A stretch of 64,000 nt of DNA from Malacoplasma penetrans HF-2. GTDB taxonomy: Bacteria; Bacillota_I; Bacilli_A; Mycoplasmatales; Mycoplasmoidaceae. This document shows, one piece after another, positions 1 to 10,751 of this stretch (its first letter is position 1; the number at the start of each line of letters is the position of its first letter). Position numbers and translations under genes: made by a program. The stretch covers positions 434,001 to 498,000 of the forward strand of contig NC_004432.1 in the NCBI RefSeq assembly GCF_000011225.1, given 5' to 3'. The notes beneath the pieces are model-generated. The model was given only the letters and a program-made list of their open reading frames with translations. It ran no database searches and was not told the DNA's origin.

Positions 1-1346
1 TGGATGATGCAGTTTGTGTTGTTAAAAATAAGGATGGAACTTATAAATTATATGTAGCAATTGCTGATGTTAGTTACTATGTAAAACTACATAGTAACTT
101 ATGGAGGTCTGCTTTAAAAAGAGGGACATCAATTTATTTGGTTAACCAAGTTATTCCTATGCTTCCTCATAAGCTATCTAACAATATTTGTTCATTGAAT
201 CCGTTTGAAAAAAGATATGCACAAGTATGTGAAATGGATATAGATAAAAATGGTGAATTTACAAATATTCAAGTTTATCCAGCTATTATTTTTTCAAAAT
301 ATAAATTTGCATATGACAATGTAAATGATTACATTAAGTTGAAAAAGAAAATAGAAGAAGTTCCAGATGAAATTTATGAAATGTTAAATACTTCTTTTGA
401 ACTAGATGATTACTTAAATAAAAAAAGAGAAAAAGATGGATACATCAACTTTGATATTAAAGAAGCAAAAATCATTTTAGATGAAAATGAAAAAATTAAA
501 GATGTTGTAATAAGAGAAACTGGACCTGCTCAAAAAATGATTGAAAACTTCATGGTTGCTGCAAATGAAGCTGTAACTTTAAAGTTTCACCAATTATGCC
601 CTAACCTTCCTTTTGTTTATAGAGTCCATGCAAAACCAGAAGAAAAAAGAATTAATGATTTCAAAATTGAAGCAGACAAAATTGGTTTTATCTATGATAG
701 AAATTTAACTAGTTGAAAACCAAATACTGTTAGTAAGTGATTAGAAAAAAATAAAAATAATCCTAATAAAGATTTAATTAATATGATCTTATTAAGAACA
801 ATGGCTAAAGCTAAATATCAAACAGCAAATTTAGGTCACTTTGGTTTATCAATTAGTAATTACACACACTTTACTTCTCCAATTAGAAGATTAGCTGATG
901 TGATTGTTCATTACTTATTAAGAATGTTTGTTTATGAACCTGAAAATTATTCAGAGCAAGAAAAAGATTATATCTTGTGTAATTTAGATGATTTTTGTTT
1001 AAAGGCAAATTCATGTGAAGTATTAGCTGTTGAAACTGAACGTGATGTTAATGCTATGAAGTTTGCAGAATATATGAAAGAAAAAATTGGATGTGAATAC
1101 AATGGGTTTGTAAGTTATATTACAAACTTCGGTGTATTTGTTCAATTAGAAAACACTATTGAAGGTTTAGTTAAACCTATGTTTATAAAAGATGATTATT
1201 ATGTGTTTAATCAAAAAGATTTAACATATGTTGGTAGAAATAAAAATAGAGTAATCTCTTTGGGACAAAAGGTAAAAATAAGAGTTGTTGATGCTAATAA
1301 AGAAACAAAGAAAATTGATTTTGAAATTATTGGTTATCTAAACTAA
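1..1346 (+). CDS. rnr: Ribonuclease R, 3' part (5' end outside window)
   Basis: A 3'-5' exoribonuclease of the RNB family that degrades structured RNA in the cytoplasm. The reading frame begins at base 3 and enters in the catalytic RNB domain: DDAV, VAIADVS and the block RGTS..LVNQVIPMLPHKLSNN..SLNP are all diagnostic. The C-terminal half has the GHFGLSISNYTHFTSPIRR signature, followed by an S1 RNA-binding domain (about the last 90 residues, with GFVSYITNFGVFV). In-frame TGA codons at 714-716 and 738-740 are read as Trp, which would otherwise split the gene. The start lies upstream of the window. A strong terminator follows, so it ends its transcription unit. Confidence 0.95.
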
Positions 1347-1350
1347 TTTT

Positions 1351-1393
1351 AAAAAATATTCTTTATCTAAATTTGATAAAGAATATTTTTTTA
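1351..1393 (+). terminator. Intrinsic terminator after rnr
   Basis: Long A/T-rich inverted repeat (AATATTCTTTATC ... GATAAAGAATATT) with a 7-base loop and a following T-run. It lies 5 bases after the rnr stop codon. Confidence 0.85.
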
Positions 1394-1525
1394 TTAATTC
1401 AGTTAAGCAAAAAACTATTTCATTTGAATTGATTAATTTTTTCATTGATAAATCTGAAAATTTATTTCAAAAATCTTAGGTTAATTATAAAATTTTTTAT
1501 TTAATTCTAAGGATATGAGCAGCAA

Positions 1526-1531
1526 TATAAT
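1526..1531 (+). promoter_or_regulatory. Candidate -10 of the dha operon
   Basis: TATAAT lies 40 bases before dhaK, after the rnr terminator. No good -35 hexamer is visible 16-18 bases upstream. An AAGGAG ribosome site (1560-1565) precedes the dhaK ATG. Confidence 0.4.
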
Positions 1532-1570
1532 TTAAGTAATTAATATAAAAATTAATTTTAAGGAGAAATA

Positions 1571-2566
1571 ATGAAAAAATTAATAAATAATCCAAATGAT
1601 ATAGTTAGTGAAATGGTTGATGGAATTGTATCTTCATATCCTTCATATGTTAAAAAACTAAATGATTTACCTGTAATTGTGAGAGCAAATAAAAAAGTAA
1701 ATAAAGTTGCTTTGATAAGTGGTGGAGGAAGTGGTCATGAACCTGCTCATGCAGGATATGTAGGTTATGGAATGCTAGATGCAGCAGTTTGTGGAGAAGT
1801 ATTTACATCACCAAGTGCAGATAAAGTATATGAAGCTATTAAAGCAACTGATGCTAATAAAGGTGTCTTGTTAATTATTAAAAATTATAGTGGTGATGTA
1901 ATGAATTTTGATATGGCAAGTGAAATGGCATCAAATGAAAATATTGAAGTTAAAAAAGTAGTTGTAGATGATGATATAGCAGTTGAAAATAGTACTTATT
2001 CAATTGGAAGAAGAGGGATTGCTGGTACAATTTTTGTTCATAAAATTTTAGGAGCAGCTGCTGAAAAAGGATATTCATTAAATGATTTAGAAACTTTGGG
2101 TAATAGACTTGTTAAAAGAATTAAAACTTTAGGAATGTCTTTATATTCTTGTTATGTGCCAACAAGTGGTAAACATAGCTTTCAATTAAAAGAAGATGAA
2201 ATTGAAATTGGTGTTGGAATTCATGGTGAACCTGGAACTCATAAAGAAAAGATTAAATCAGTTAATGAATATGTTGATTTCATTTTAGATAAATTATTAT
2301 CAGAGCTTGACAATAAAGAAAAAGAAGATGTTGCTGTTTTAGTAAATGGATTAGGTTCTACAACATTAATGGAATTATTCATTATTGGTAACCGTGTCCA
2401 ATCTGTTTTAAAAAATAAAAATGTAAAAGTATATGATACAAATGTAGGTAACTATATGACTTCTCTTGATATGGCAGGCTTTTCTATAACTTTAGTAAAA
2501 TTAGATAAAGAACTTAAAGAATTATTAGATTATAAAGCTGATACAATTGCATTTAAAAAGGGTTAA
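1571..2566 (+). CDS. dhaK: PTS-dependent dihydroxyacetone kinase, DhaK subunit
   Basis: Binds dihydroxyacetone covalently and passes it to the ADP-loaded DhaL subunit for phosphorylation to DHAP, which enters glycolysis. At 331 residues it has the usual DhaK length. The substrate-site GSGHEP places His at residue 56, and GIHGEPG places the covalent hemiaminal His at residue 218, the same numbers as in the well-studied E. coli enzyme. GGGSGHEPAHAGYVG and the end NVGNYMTSLDMAGFSITL are family hallmarks. It has a clear SD (AAGGAG, 5 bases before ATG). It is the first gene of the dhaKLM operon, 8 bases before dhaL. Confidence 0.97.
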   Translation: MKKLINNPNDIVSEMVDGIVSSYPSYVKKLNDLPVIVRANKKVNKVALISGGGSGHEPAHAGYVGYGMLDAAVCGEVFTSPSADKVYEAIKATDANKGVLLIIKNYSGDVMNFDMASEMASNENIEVKKVVVDDDIAVENSTYSIGRRGIAGTIFVHKILGAAAEKGYSLNDLETLGNRLVKRIKTLGMSLYSCYVPTSGKHSFQLKEDEIEIGVGIHGEPGTHKEKIKSVNEYVDFILDKLLSELDNKEKEDVAVLVNGLGSTTLMELFIIGNRVQSVLKNKNVKVYDTNVGNYMTSLDMAGFSITLVKLDKELKELLDYKADTIAFKKG

Positions 2567-2574
2567 AAAGAATT

Positions 2575-3198
2575 ATGGATATTATAGGAATTATTAATAA
2601 TGTTTGTGATGTTATTATTGAAAACAAAGATTATTTAACTGATTTAGATAGAGAAATCGGTGATGGTGACCATGGTATTAATTTAGCTAGAGGTTTTAGC
2701 AAAATTAAAGAACAAATAGAAACTTTTAAAAGTTTAAAACCAAATGAGATACTTAATAAAATTGCAATGGTATTAATTTCTAATGTTGGTGGTGCAAGTG
2801 GTGCTTTATATGGATCTGCTTTTTTAAAAGCAAGTTCATTTTTAAAACAAATTGATAATATAGTTGATGGCAACCAAATTGCTGAAATTTTTAACCAAAT
2901 GATAGAAGCAATAAAAACTAGAGGAAATTCTCAAGTTGGTGAAAAAACAATGTTGGATACTTTAGTTCCAGCACAACAAGCATTCAAAAAAGCAGTCGAA
3001 GAAAATAAAGATATAGTAGAATGTTTTAAAGAAATGGATGCAAAAGCTTTTGAAGGAAAAGAATCTACTCAAAATATTATTGCAACAAGAGGTAGAGCAT
3101 CATATTTAAAAGATAGAAGTTTAGGGTCTTTAGATCCAGGTTCAGTTTCAAGTTATTTAATTATTAACACAATTTATAAATCTTTAAGTGGTGAGTAA
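2575..3198 (+). CDS. dhaL: PTS-dependent dihydroxyacetone kinase, ADP-binding DhaL subunit
   Basis: Carries a tightly bound ADP/ATP that phosphorylates the dihydroxyacetone held by DhaK; DhaM re-phosphorylates the ADP. It has 207 residues. The nucleotide/Mg loop DREIGDGDHG (residues 22-31) supplies the Asp ligands, and NVGGASGALYG and GEKTMLDTL are further family motifs. It starts 8 bases after dhaK and ends 3 bases before dhaM, so it is certainly co-transcribed. Confidence 0.97.
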   Translation: MDIIGIINNVCDVIIENKDYLTDLDREIGDGDHGINLARGFSKIKEQIETFKSLKPNEILNKIAMVLISNVGGASGALYGSAFLKASSFLKQIDNIVDGNQIAEIFNQMIEAIKTRGNSQVGEKTMLDTLVPAQQAFKKAVEENKDIVECFKEMDAKAFEGKESTQNIIATRGRASYLKDRSLGSLDPGSVSSYLIINTIYKSLSGE

Positions 3199-3201
3199 TA
3201 T

Positions 3202-3603
3202 ATGGTTGGTATTATTGTAGTTTCACATAGTTTTTTATTAGGACAAGAAATTATTAAACTATGTAATGAAATGAAGAAAAATAATTTTGAAATAATTAAT
3301 TGCAGTGGACTAGATAAAAATACATTTGGTTCTGATCCAATCAAAATAAAAGAAGCTATTGAAAACAACATTAAAGGTAATGAAGGTGTTTTTGTATTTT
3401 GTGATTTAGGATCATCCATTTTAAATTCTCAGTTAGCAATTGATTTAATTGAAGATGAATCAATTGATAAAAGTAAAATCATAATTGCAGATGCCCCAAT
3501 AGTTGAAGGTACTTTAGTTGCAAGTACTTTGAACTTTGATGGTAATTTTAATCAGATAATTGACGAATTAAAACAACTAAAAACATTTGATAAAACTAAA
3601 TAA
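3202..3603 (+). CDS. dhaM: PTS-dependent dihydroxyacetone kinase, phosphotransferase DhaM (EIIA-man type)
   Basis: Takes phosphate from HPr of the sugar phosphotransferase system and delivers it to DhaL-ADP. It is a short, single-domain form (133 residues) with only the mannose-type EIIA fold; the HPr and EI domains fused in enterobacterial DhaM are absent. GIIVVSHSFLLG places the phospho-accepting His at residue 9, and FCDLGSSILNSQLA is the second typical block. Last gene of dhaKLM, followed by a terminator. The operon makes DHA use dependent on PEP rather than ATP. Confidence 0.95.
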   Translation: MVGIIVVSHSFLLGQEIIKLCNEMKKNNFEIINCSGLDKNTFGSDPIKIKEAIENNIKGNEGVFVFCDLGSSILNSQLAIDLIEDESIDKSKIIIADAPIVEGTLVASTLNFDGNFNQIIDELKQLKTFDKTK

Positions 3604-3654
3604 AAATTTATTGTTTGTTAACTAATAAGCATAAAGTTTATATAAATAATAATT

Positions 3655-3695
3655 AATACATTCTTTACTTTAAAAGATAAAGAATGTATTTTTTA
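3655..3695 (+). terminator. Terminator of the dhaKLM operon
   Basis: Inverted repeat AATACATTCTTTA ... TAAAGAATGTATT with a short loop and T-tail, about 50 bases after dhaM. Confidence 0.85.
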
Positions 3696-3768
3696 ATATT
3701 AATAATCAAATCAATTTAAAAGAATTTAACTAAAATAATTTATCATTAAATATAGATAGAAAAATTAG

Positions 3769-4230
3769 TTGGAAAATATGTTTGATGTTCAAATTTTTGA
3801 TGAGAAAAAATTCTTAAGTAAAAAAGATATTAGTTTAATTAAAAAAGTTTCAAAATTTATTTTTATAGAAGAAAAACTAAAAAATAAAATAATTTTTGAA
3901 TTACACATAATAGATAATAATGAAAGTCAAAAAATAAACAAACAATATAGAAATAAAGACTACCCAACTGATGTTATATCTTTTTCTTTTTGGGAAGAAG
4001 GATTATTAAAAACGGCTTTACTTGGCGAGATCTATTTAAGTTATGAAAAAGTTGTTTCTCAAGCTGAAGAATTCAAACATTCTTTTGAAAGGGAACTAGG
4101 CTTTTTAGTTTCTCATGGAATTTATCATTTACTTGGATATGATCACGAAGAAGAAGATGAAGCCAAAATTATGTTTGGAAAGCAATATCAAGTATTAAAA
4201 TTATGTGGATTAGGTAGCGTTAATGATTAG
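3769..4230 (+). CDS. ybeY: Endoribonuclease YbeY (rRNA maturation factor)
   Basis: Zinc-dependent endoribonuclease involved in 16S rRNA 3'-end maturation and ribosome quality control. The metal motif H-x3-H-x5-H is visible in SHGIYHLLGYDH near the C-terminus, preceded by the usual TDVISFSF and LGEIYLS blocks. It has 150-153 residues. The start is uncertain: TTG at 3769 or ATG at 3778, neither with a good SD; ATG 3778 is the simpler choice. Its end overlaps the dgkA start by 8 bases, so the two are translationally linked. The order ybeY-dgkA-era is common in Firmicutes and mollicutes. Confidence 0.94.
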   Translation: MENMFDVQIFDEKKFLSKKDISLIKKVSKFIFIEEKLKNKIIFELHIIDNNESQKINKQYRNKDYPTDVISFSFWEEGLLKTALLGEIYLSYEKVVSQAEEFKHSFERELGFLVSHGIYHLLGYDHEEEDEAKIMFGKQYQVLKLCGLGSVND

Positions 4231-4615
4231 AACAAATAATAAGTTTATATCTTTTGCAAGGAAATTTAAATATGCCTTTAGAGGTCTATTTGTTGCAGTA
4301 AGAGAAGAAAAATCTTTAATGGTAGATTTAATATTTTCTGTAGTTGTTTTAATTATTGCTGCTGTTATTAATGACAGAATGCAAACCATAGATTGGATTA
4401 TTCTAACTATGGTAATTTCATTAGTTATTGGAATGGAACTAATCAATACTGCTATTGAAAACTTGGTTGACACCATATCTTTTAAATATAATGTTGATGC
4501 CAGTAAAATCAAAGATACTGCAGCTGCTACTGCTTTAGTTTTTTCTTTAATGGCAATCATTGTAGGACTATTAATCTTTATTCCAAAATTTATAGACATT
4601 TTTAATAATAGGTAA
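4223..4615 (+). CDS. dgkA: Diacylglycerol/undecaprenol kinase (DgkA family)
   Basis: Small integral membrane lipid kinase; in a wall-less organism the likely role is recycling diacylglycerol to phosphatidate. It has 130 residues with three hydrophobic helices. The family motifs are [13 protein letters not shown] (catalytic Glu and surroundings) and [11 protein letters not shown]. It starts inside the end of ybeY and stops 4 bases before era. Whether the preferred substrate is diacylglycerol or undecaprenol cannot be told from sequence. Confidence 0.9.
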
Positions 4616-4619
4616 ATAT

Positions 4620-5516
4620 ATGAAATATGGAATTGTATCAATTGTTGGAAAACCAAATGTAGGCAAATCAACACTATTAAATAATATTTTTGAAAGAGAA
4701 GTTGTGATTTCTTCTAATAAACCACAAACTACTAGAAATATGATTGAAATATCATATGACTCAATAGAAGATTGTGTTATTAATTTTATTGACACACCAG
4801 GATTACATAATCCTAAAAATAAATTAGATTTATTTTTAAATTCACAAGTTAAAGCGTCTTTAAAGAAGAGCGATTTGGTTTTATTTTTATTTGATTTATC
4901 AAGAGACTTTGATTCTGAAGATGAAGAGTGTTTAAAAGTATTAAAAGATTTTAATTGTAACAATGTAGTTTTAGTACTAAATAAAAGAGATTTAAAATCA
5001 GAAGAAGAAATTAAAAATGCAAAACAATCTATTTCTAAAATGTTTGATTTTACAAATGTTTTAGAAATAAATTCTAAAAGTAAAGAAGATGTAAGTGTTT
5101 TACTAAACACAATAAAAGAACATATTAAAGAATATGAGGGTGAAAAAAAGGATTTGGAATTACTTAAAAAGGAAGTTTCAGATAAGTTTTTTGTTTCTGA
5201 ATTGATAAGAGAAATTATTATTAATTCTTTTAGACAAGAAATTCCTTATGGTGTAGCTATTTTGATAGATGAAATGAAATATGAACAAGATAAGAATTTA
5301 TTAACAATAGTTTATTCAATCATTGTTGAAAAAGAATCTCAAAAACCAATTATTATTGGTAAAGGTGGTTCAATGATTAAAAAAATAAATATCTCATTAA
5401 GAGAAAGATTATCAGATATTTATGATTGTAAGATCTTTACTAATTCATATGTTAAAGTGAAAAAAGATTGAAGAAATAATGAAACTCAAATTAAAGAGTT
5501 AGGGTATAAAAAATAA
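4620..5516 (+). CDS. era: GTPase Era
   Basis: Ribosome-assembly GTPase that binds the 3' end of 16S rRNA. It has 298 residues. G1 is GKPNVGKS (residues 9-16), G3 DTPGLH and G4 NKRD, and the C-terminal KH domain has [14 protein letters not shown] at 5469-5471 is Trp; reading on gives the true stop at 5514-5516, which overlaps the recO ATG (TAATG). Part of the ybeY-dgkA-era-recO-glyQS-dnaG run. Confidence 0.97.
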
Positions 5517-6220
5517 TGTCTGAAATAAAAACAAATGGTTTTTTAATTCATAGACAAGATTTTCAATTATTTGATGAAGTATTAGCATTTATTAATGAAC
5601 ATGGTAATATTTTTTCTGTTATTGCTTTGGGTACAAAAAAAATATTATCAAAGAATGCTAGGAACTTATTTTATGGATGCTTATCTGAGTTTATGTTTTT
5701 TGCTTCTAGGGACATTGAAAATAAACTTGGTAAACTTAAAAAAGTGGTATTACTGGAAAACAATATTGATATAAGTACTAGGACTCCTTTGTTACTATTA
5801 AATGCAATTATCTATAAAAATAAAATCAAAGGAATTTCAGTTTTTGAAGAGGTAAAGAATTTAGGAAGAATTTTGAAAGAATTTGGAAAGGAATTTGACA
5901 ATATTTTGATTATTAATATATTAATTAAAATGTCAAAATATTTAGGTATTAAATTAAACTTAAATGGATGTAGTCATTGCAATAGTAAAAATATATACTC
6001 TTTTTCAAATGATGATTTTGGATTTGTTTGTAAAGATCATTATCAATCAGATTACAAAATTTCTGCATCAGCAATAGAATTGTTATATTTAGTGAATAAA
6101 AATAAATTTAATTCTGCTATTAAGTATGAACAAATTTATCAAAAAATTTCACTAAGAATACTAACAGATTATATTAATTATCATTCAGGGTTTAATTTGT
6201 ACAATTATTTATTTAATTAA
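5516..6220 (+). CDS. recO: DNA repair protein RecO
   Basis: Loads RecA with RecR during RecF-pathway recombinational repair. It has 234 residues. The N-terminal OB fold starts with NGFLIHRQDFQLFDEVLAFINEHG, typical of RecO, and a C-terminal zinc site has CSHC ... CKDH. The ATG overlaps the era stop, so it is probably translated by re-initiation. In many Firmicutes recO also directly follows era. Confidence 0.93.
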   Translation: MSEIKTNGFLIHRQDFQLFDEVLAFINEHGNIFSVIALGTKKILSKNARNLFYGCLSEFMFFASRDIENKLGKLKKVVLLENNIDISTRTPLLLLNAIIYKNKIKGISVFEEVKNLGRILKEFGKEFDNILIINILIKMSKYLGIKLNLNGCSHCNSKNIYSFSNDDFGFVCKDHYQSDYKISASAIELLYLVNKNKFNSAIKYEQIYQKISLRILTDYINYHSGFNLYNYLFN

Positions 6221-6245
6221 ATAGTGTATATGATAGGAGACAAAT

Positions 6246-7634
6246 ATGAGTAAAAAAATTGATCAAGAAACAATAGTTAATCATTTTAAGAATTATGGAT
6301 TTGTTTATCAAAATTCTGAGATTTACAATGGTTTAGCAAATGCTTGAGATTTTGGACCTTTAGGTTCTTTAATTAAAAATAATTTAAAAAACTTATGATT
6401 AAAACACTTTATTTACTCTAAAAAAGAAATGCATTTAATTGACACTAATATTATTTTGAACCCTTTAGTTTGAAAGGCTTCAGGTCATATTGATAACTTT
6501 TCTGATCCTTTAATTGATTGTAAAGAATGTAAGTCACGTTTTAGAGCTGATAAATTGATATTAGAAAATACTAAAGAAGAAATTAATGAACAAACAGATT
6601 CTGATACTTTGATAAAAATCATTTCAGACAATAAAATAAAATGTCCTAATTGTAAGAAATCTAATTGAACTGAAATTAGAAAATTTAATTTAATGTTTGA
6701 CACTTCAATTGGTGTTGTTGATGATAAAAAAGATTTAGTTTATTTAAGACCTGAAACAGCTCAAGGTATTTTTATTAATTTTAAAAACATTCAAAGAACC
6801 CAAAGACAAAAATTACCATTTGGTGTTGGCCAAATTGGTAAAGCTTTTAGAAATGAAATTACACCAGGTAATTTTATTTTTAGAACTAGAGAATTTGAAC
6901 AAATGGAAATTGAATATTTTTGTGATAAAAAAGATAGTCCTAAGGTTTTTGATAACTTCTTAGAAAGTATTAAAACATTCTTATTTAAAACTTTAAAAAT
7001 TCATGAAAACAATATAAAAATTATTGATTACCCTAAAGAAGAATTAGCTCACTACTCTAGTAGAACTGTAGATTTTTTATATAACTTTCCACATGGTTAT
7101 AGTGAATTATGAGGGCTAGCAGATCGTGGGGAATTTGATTTAACAGCTCATCAAAATTTATCTAAAAAAAGTCTAGAATATCTAAATGAAGAAACTAAAG
7201 AAAAATTTGTTCCTTCAGTTATTGAACCATCTGTTGGTGTAGAAAGACTATTATATGCAATACTAATTGATGCTTATGATGAAGAAAAAATAGATGAAGA
7301 AAATAATAGAGTTGTTTTAAAACTTATTCCAGAATTAGCTCCTTATAAATTTGCTGTTCTTCCACTATCTAATAAATTGAATGATAAGGCTGAAGAAATA
7401 TTTAATAATTTGATTCTTTCAAATATTTGTACATATGATTCTTCTGGTTCAATTGGTAAAAGATATAGAAGACAAGATGCAATTGGTACTCCATATTGTA
7501 TAACAGTAGATTTCGATACTTTAGAAGATGAGTGTGTAACAATTAGGGATAGAGACAGCATGAAACAAATTAGAATTAAAATTAAAGATATAGATTTATC
7601 AAAAGTACAAGAACTATTCAAAAATGCAAAATAA
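6246..7634 (+). CDS. glyQS: Glycyl-tRNA synthetase (alpha2, single chain)
   Basis: Class II synthetase charging tRNA-Gly. It has 462 residues and is interrupted by several TGA(Trp) codons, including the conserved NAWDFGPLGS. Motif 2 is around [14 protein letters not shown], motif 3 is [14 protein letters not shown], and the C-terminal anticodon-binding domain has [21 protein letters not shown] zinc-type pair of CxxC motifs (CKEC, CPNC) lies in the insertion. A GGAG ribosome site lies 7 bases before the ATG. The dnaG start lies inside its last codons. Confidence 0.97.
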
Positions 7635-9690
7635 TACTACTAATAATAATTGAATATCTGATTTAGTCAAAAGTTATAGTATTGTTGATGTAGTGCAACA
7701 TTATTTACAACTTTCAAAAAAGGGTAATGACTATAAAGCTATTTGCCCTTTTCATGCTGATAGAAATCCTTCACTTTCAGTATCTCCATCTAAAAATGTT
7801 TTCAAATGTTTTACATGTAATACTGGTGGTGATTCTTTAAGATTTATTATGTTGTATAAGAAAATTACTTATACTGAAGCAATTAAAGAATTTAAAACCA
7901 TATTTAATATTACTGATCCTAATTTAGATAGATATATAAATTCAACTTCTAAAGTTAATGAAGAAGATCAAAAAATTTATAATGCTAACAAAAAAGCAAG
8001 TTTTTACTATAACAATACTTTATATGCAAAAGAAAATATTAAGTGTTTGCAATATTTAAAAGACAGACATATTGATGATGAACTAATTAAGTTTTATGAA
8101 ATTGGTTTTGCTCCAAAACTTCCAAGAGATTATTTGTTGAATTTATTTGAATCAACAAAAAGTAATCATAATATTGATAACTATCAACTTCTAAATGCTG
8201 GATTAGTTTCTTTAACAGATAAGAATGAATTCATAGATTTTTTTCATGATAGATTAATAATTCCAATTAAAAATGAATTTGGTAATATTGCAGGTTTTTC
8301 AGGGAGAACAATTAGTCCAAATGAAAAAATTAAGTATATAAATACTAAAACTACTACTGTATTCCAAAAAGAAAATATATTATTTAACCTGTTTGCTTTT
8401 GATAAAACAAAATATGAAGAAATATTTATAGTTGAAGGTTACATGGATGTTTTTGCTTTTAGAAGATTAGGAATTGAAAATGTAATTGCATCTATGGGGA
8501 CAGCATTTACAATTAATCAAATTAATATTATTAAGAAATATAAAAACATTAAAAGAATTATTTTATGTTTGGATAATGATAATGCTGGTAATGAAGCAAC
8601 AATATCACTTTATGAAAAGTTAACTAAAAATAATTTTGATATTTTTTTGGTAAGACCATATAGTAAAAAATTTAAAGATGTTGATGAACTTTCAAGACAA
8701 TTACCAAAAGAAGAATGTTTGAAAATTATTAATGACCAAATAGGATTTGTTGAATATCAAATTGAAAAACTTAAACAAATGAATTTATCTTATAAAGATA
8801 AAAAAATTGAATTATCTTCAATTGTTGATATGATAAGTGACTTTGCTTATAACCAAAAATTCTTTACAGAAGATAAGAAAATGATTTGTGACTTTTTTGA
8901 AATTGATGTCCCTGAACTTCAATCACTTCTTGATGAAAAAGCAAAGAAGTCCATCAAAGGTACTGGTAAAAATTTTCAAAATAATAAAAACAAAAACTTC
9001 ATCCACTTTTCTAATGAATTAAAACAAGCTATAGATAGTGCAATAGATAATGAAGTTGGAAAGGGATCAAATAGAGAAAATAATCTTTTTGTTGAAATTA
9101 AAAATCCAATAAAAGAACGAGAAATAACCAAACTAAAAGAACAAGAAAAAACCTTGTTTTTAAATATGTTGTTCTCAAAAGAGTTAGCAGAAATGTATTT
9201 CAAATACTTAGGATATTTAGTTTTTATTAATCCAAAAAATGAAGATGCAGTTGTATATAGAGTGCATAGGATAGTTATAGAAATTTTGAGAGAAAATCTT
9301 AAAAATAAAACATATGATGTTGAGGATATTTGTAATCAAATTATTAATTCTGATAAATTGAATGGAACTCACAAAGATTTTTTTAATGGTGAATTAAATA
9401 GATATTTAAAAATAAATAACTTACCTGATATAAAAAGGGATGCTTCTTCTATTAGGGAGAAAGACCCTTCTTTTGAAGAAAAAATATTATCAGAAGGGAT
9501 TACTCTTTTAACTGAATTAAGAAACCATCAATTCAAACAAATAATTGAAGATAAAAAAATAGAAGTTCGTGAATTGAAAATGAATGGGAAATTGAAAGAA
9601 GCTGAAGAGAAAGAAAAAGAAATTAAGTTAATTGAAAAAGAAAAAAAACTATTTAATGAAGCAATAAATACAGAGAAATCAATGCACTAG
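7624..9690 (+). CDS. dnaG: DNA primase
   Basis: Makes RNA primers for replication. It has 688 residues. The start ATG 7624 overlaps glyQS and is needed to include the N-terminal helix ending IVDVVQHY; a TGA(Trp) follows nine codons later. The zinc-binding domain has CPFH ... CFTC, the TOPRIM domain has EGYMDVFAF and LDNDNAG, and there is a long charged C-terminal helicase-interaction region. In several mollicutes a sigma-70 gene adjoins dnaG; here a 1.1-kb gap without a gene follows instead. Confidence 0.96.
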
Positions 9691-9755
9691 TTTTAAAGCT
9701 TTGATAATCAGTATTAGGAGATGAACTTATTGGTAATGTACTAATATTGGGTAAT

Positions 9756-9875
9756 GGTCAATTTACGGTTTAAACATTTGTAGTTTTTATAATAAGTTTA
9801 TTTAATCTAATTACTATTACCTATTGGATTTTGAAATAATTTCATATTTCATTTTCTAATAGGGTTTTTATTTTT
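9756..9875 (+). repeat. Terminator-like repeat, copy 1 (flanks coiled-coil cluster)
   Basis: About 110 bases similar to 12437-12545. Shared blocks are CAATTTA(C/T)GGTTTAA, CCTATTgGATTTTGAAATAA and AATAGG followed by a T-rich tract. CCTATT and AATAGG form the base of a hairpin followed by T, so this copy may also terminate dnaG. The two copies enclose the coiled-coil gene cluster. Confidence 0.55.
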
Positions 9876-10381
9876 TTGTTAAATTAATTTAGATAAATTG
9901 TTAACAAATTCAATCTCATCTGTTACCACAAATATTTTTATGATATTTCTATCAATGTTTTAATTGTATTCACAGCACAAATTAACTTTTTGATTTTATC
10001 TAGTAACAAAAGTAAGTGAATTGTTTTTAAATACTTTTATTTCAGATTTATTTATAGAATATTTTAAATGTTTTACAGTTTATCAGTATTTTGGTTTTAA
10101 CTAATTTATTTAGACAAATGTATCTAACAAGTTTAGTGTATTTATTTGGTGAATAATGTCATTTTTATTGAATATGTTAGTATAAAGAACTGATATTTCT
10201 AAAATACTATCTATTTATACAAAAACTAGTTAATTATTATTTTTTGTTTTTTAACAGTAATTAAATTAATAGGTTTAATTCCTATTTTTTTATATTGATT
10301 AAAATTTGGATTATTTTTTTGGAATATTATTTTCCTATATCATTTTGCAATTTAAGTTAATTTTTCATAAAAATTACTGCA

Positions 10382-10433
10382 TTTTTTATGACATTGGCCC
10401 CAAAAATTAACATTAATATAGTGTATTGACATA
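10382..10433 (+). promoter_or_regulatory. Orphan copy of the 20.5-21.2 kb promoter unit
   Basis: TTTTTTATGACATT, then a variable stretch, then AAAATTAACATTAATATAGTG. This matches the units at 20481-21213 base for base in the conserved boxes, except that the -10 is TATAGT and the GGAGAC inverted repeat is missing. No intact gene follows. Confidence 0.5.
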
Positions 10434-10732
10434 TGATAGAGCAACAAAGAAATTTTTAATGACTACTTGGTCTAGCACCTATCATTATTGATGTTTTTAA
10501 ATGAAATTGTTCTTTTATACATCATCATTGAGTCTTTGATTTTTCAACTAAAATAAATTTAAAAGATTTGTGTCAATACAACAATACAAATTCTTAAAGT
10601 TTAATAACATTTAGGATCTTCATTTGGTGGAAAAACAGAATTTTTTTTCAACAATAAACACATATTATGTAATTTGTAATTTATAATTAGTTTATATATT
10701 TACTAATTTTGTTTGCAGACTCAGCTATGTGT

Positions 10733-10751
10733 TTTAAGAAGTTTTCTTAAA
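10733..10751. promoter_or_regulatory. Palindrome upstream of first coiled-coil gene
   Basis: TTTAAGAA-gtt-TTCTTAAA, an 8-base perfect inverted repeat 28 bases before the ATG at 10780. It could be an operator or a 5' hairpin; there is no T-tract to make it a terminator. Confidence 0.35.

Noticed and set aside
4210-5110. Minus-strand ORFs of 154 and 179 codons
   Set aside because: Antisense to dgkA and era, which are certain; no independent start signals.
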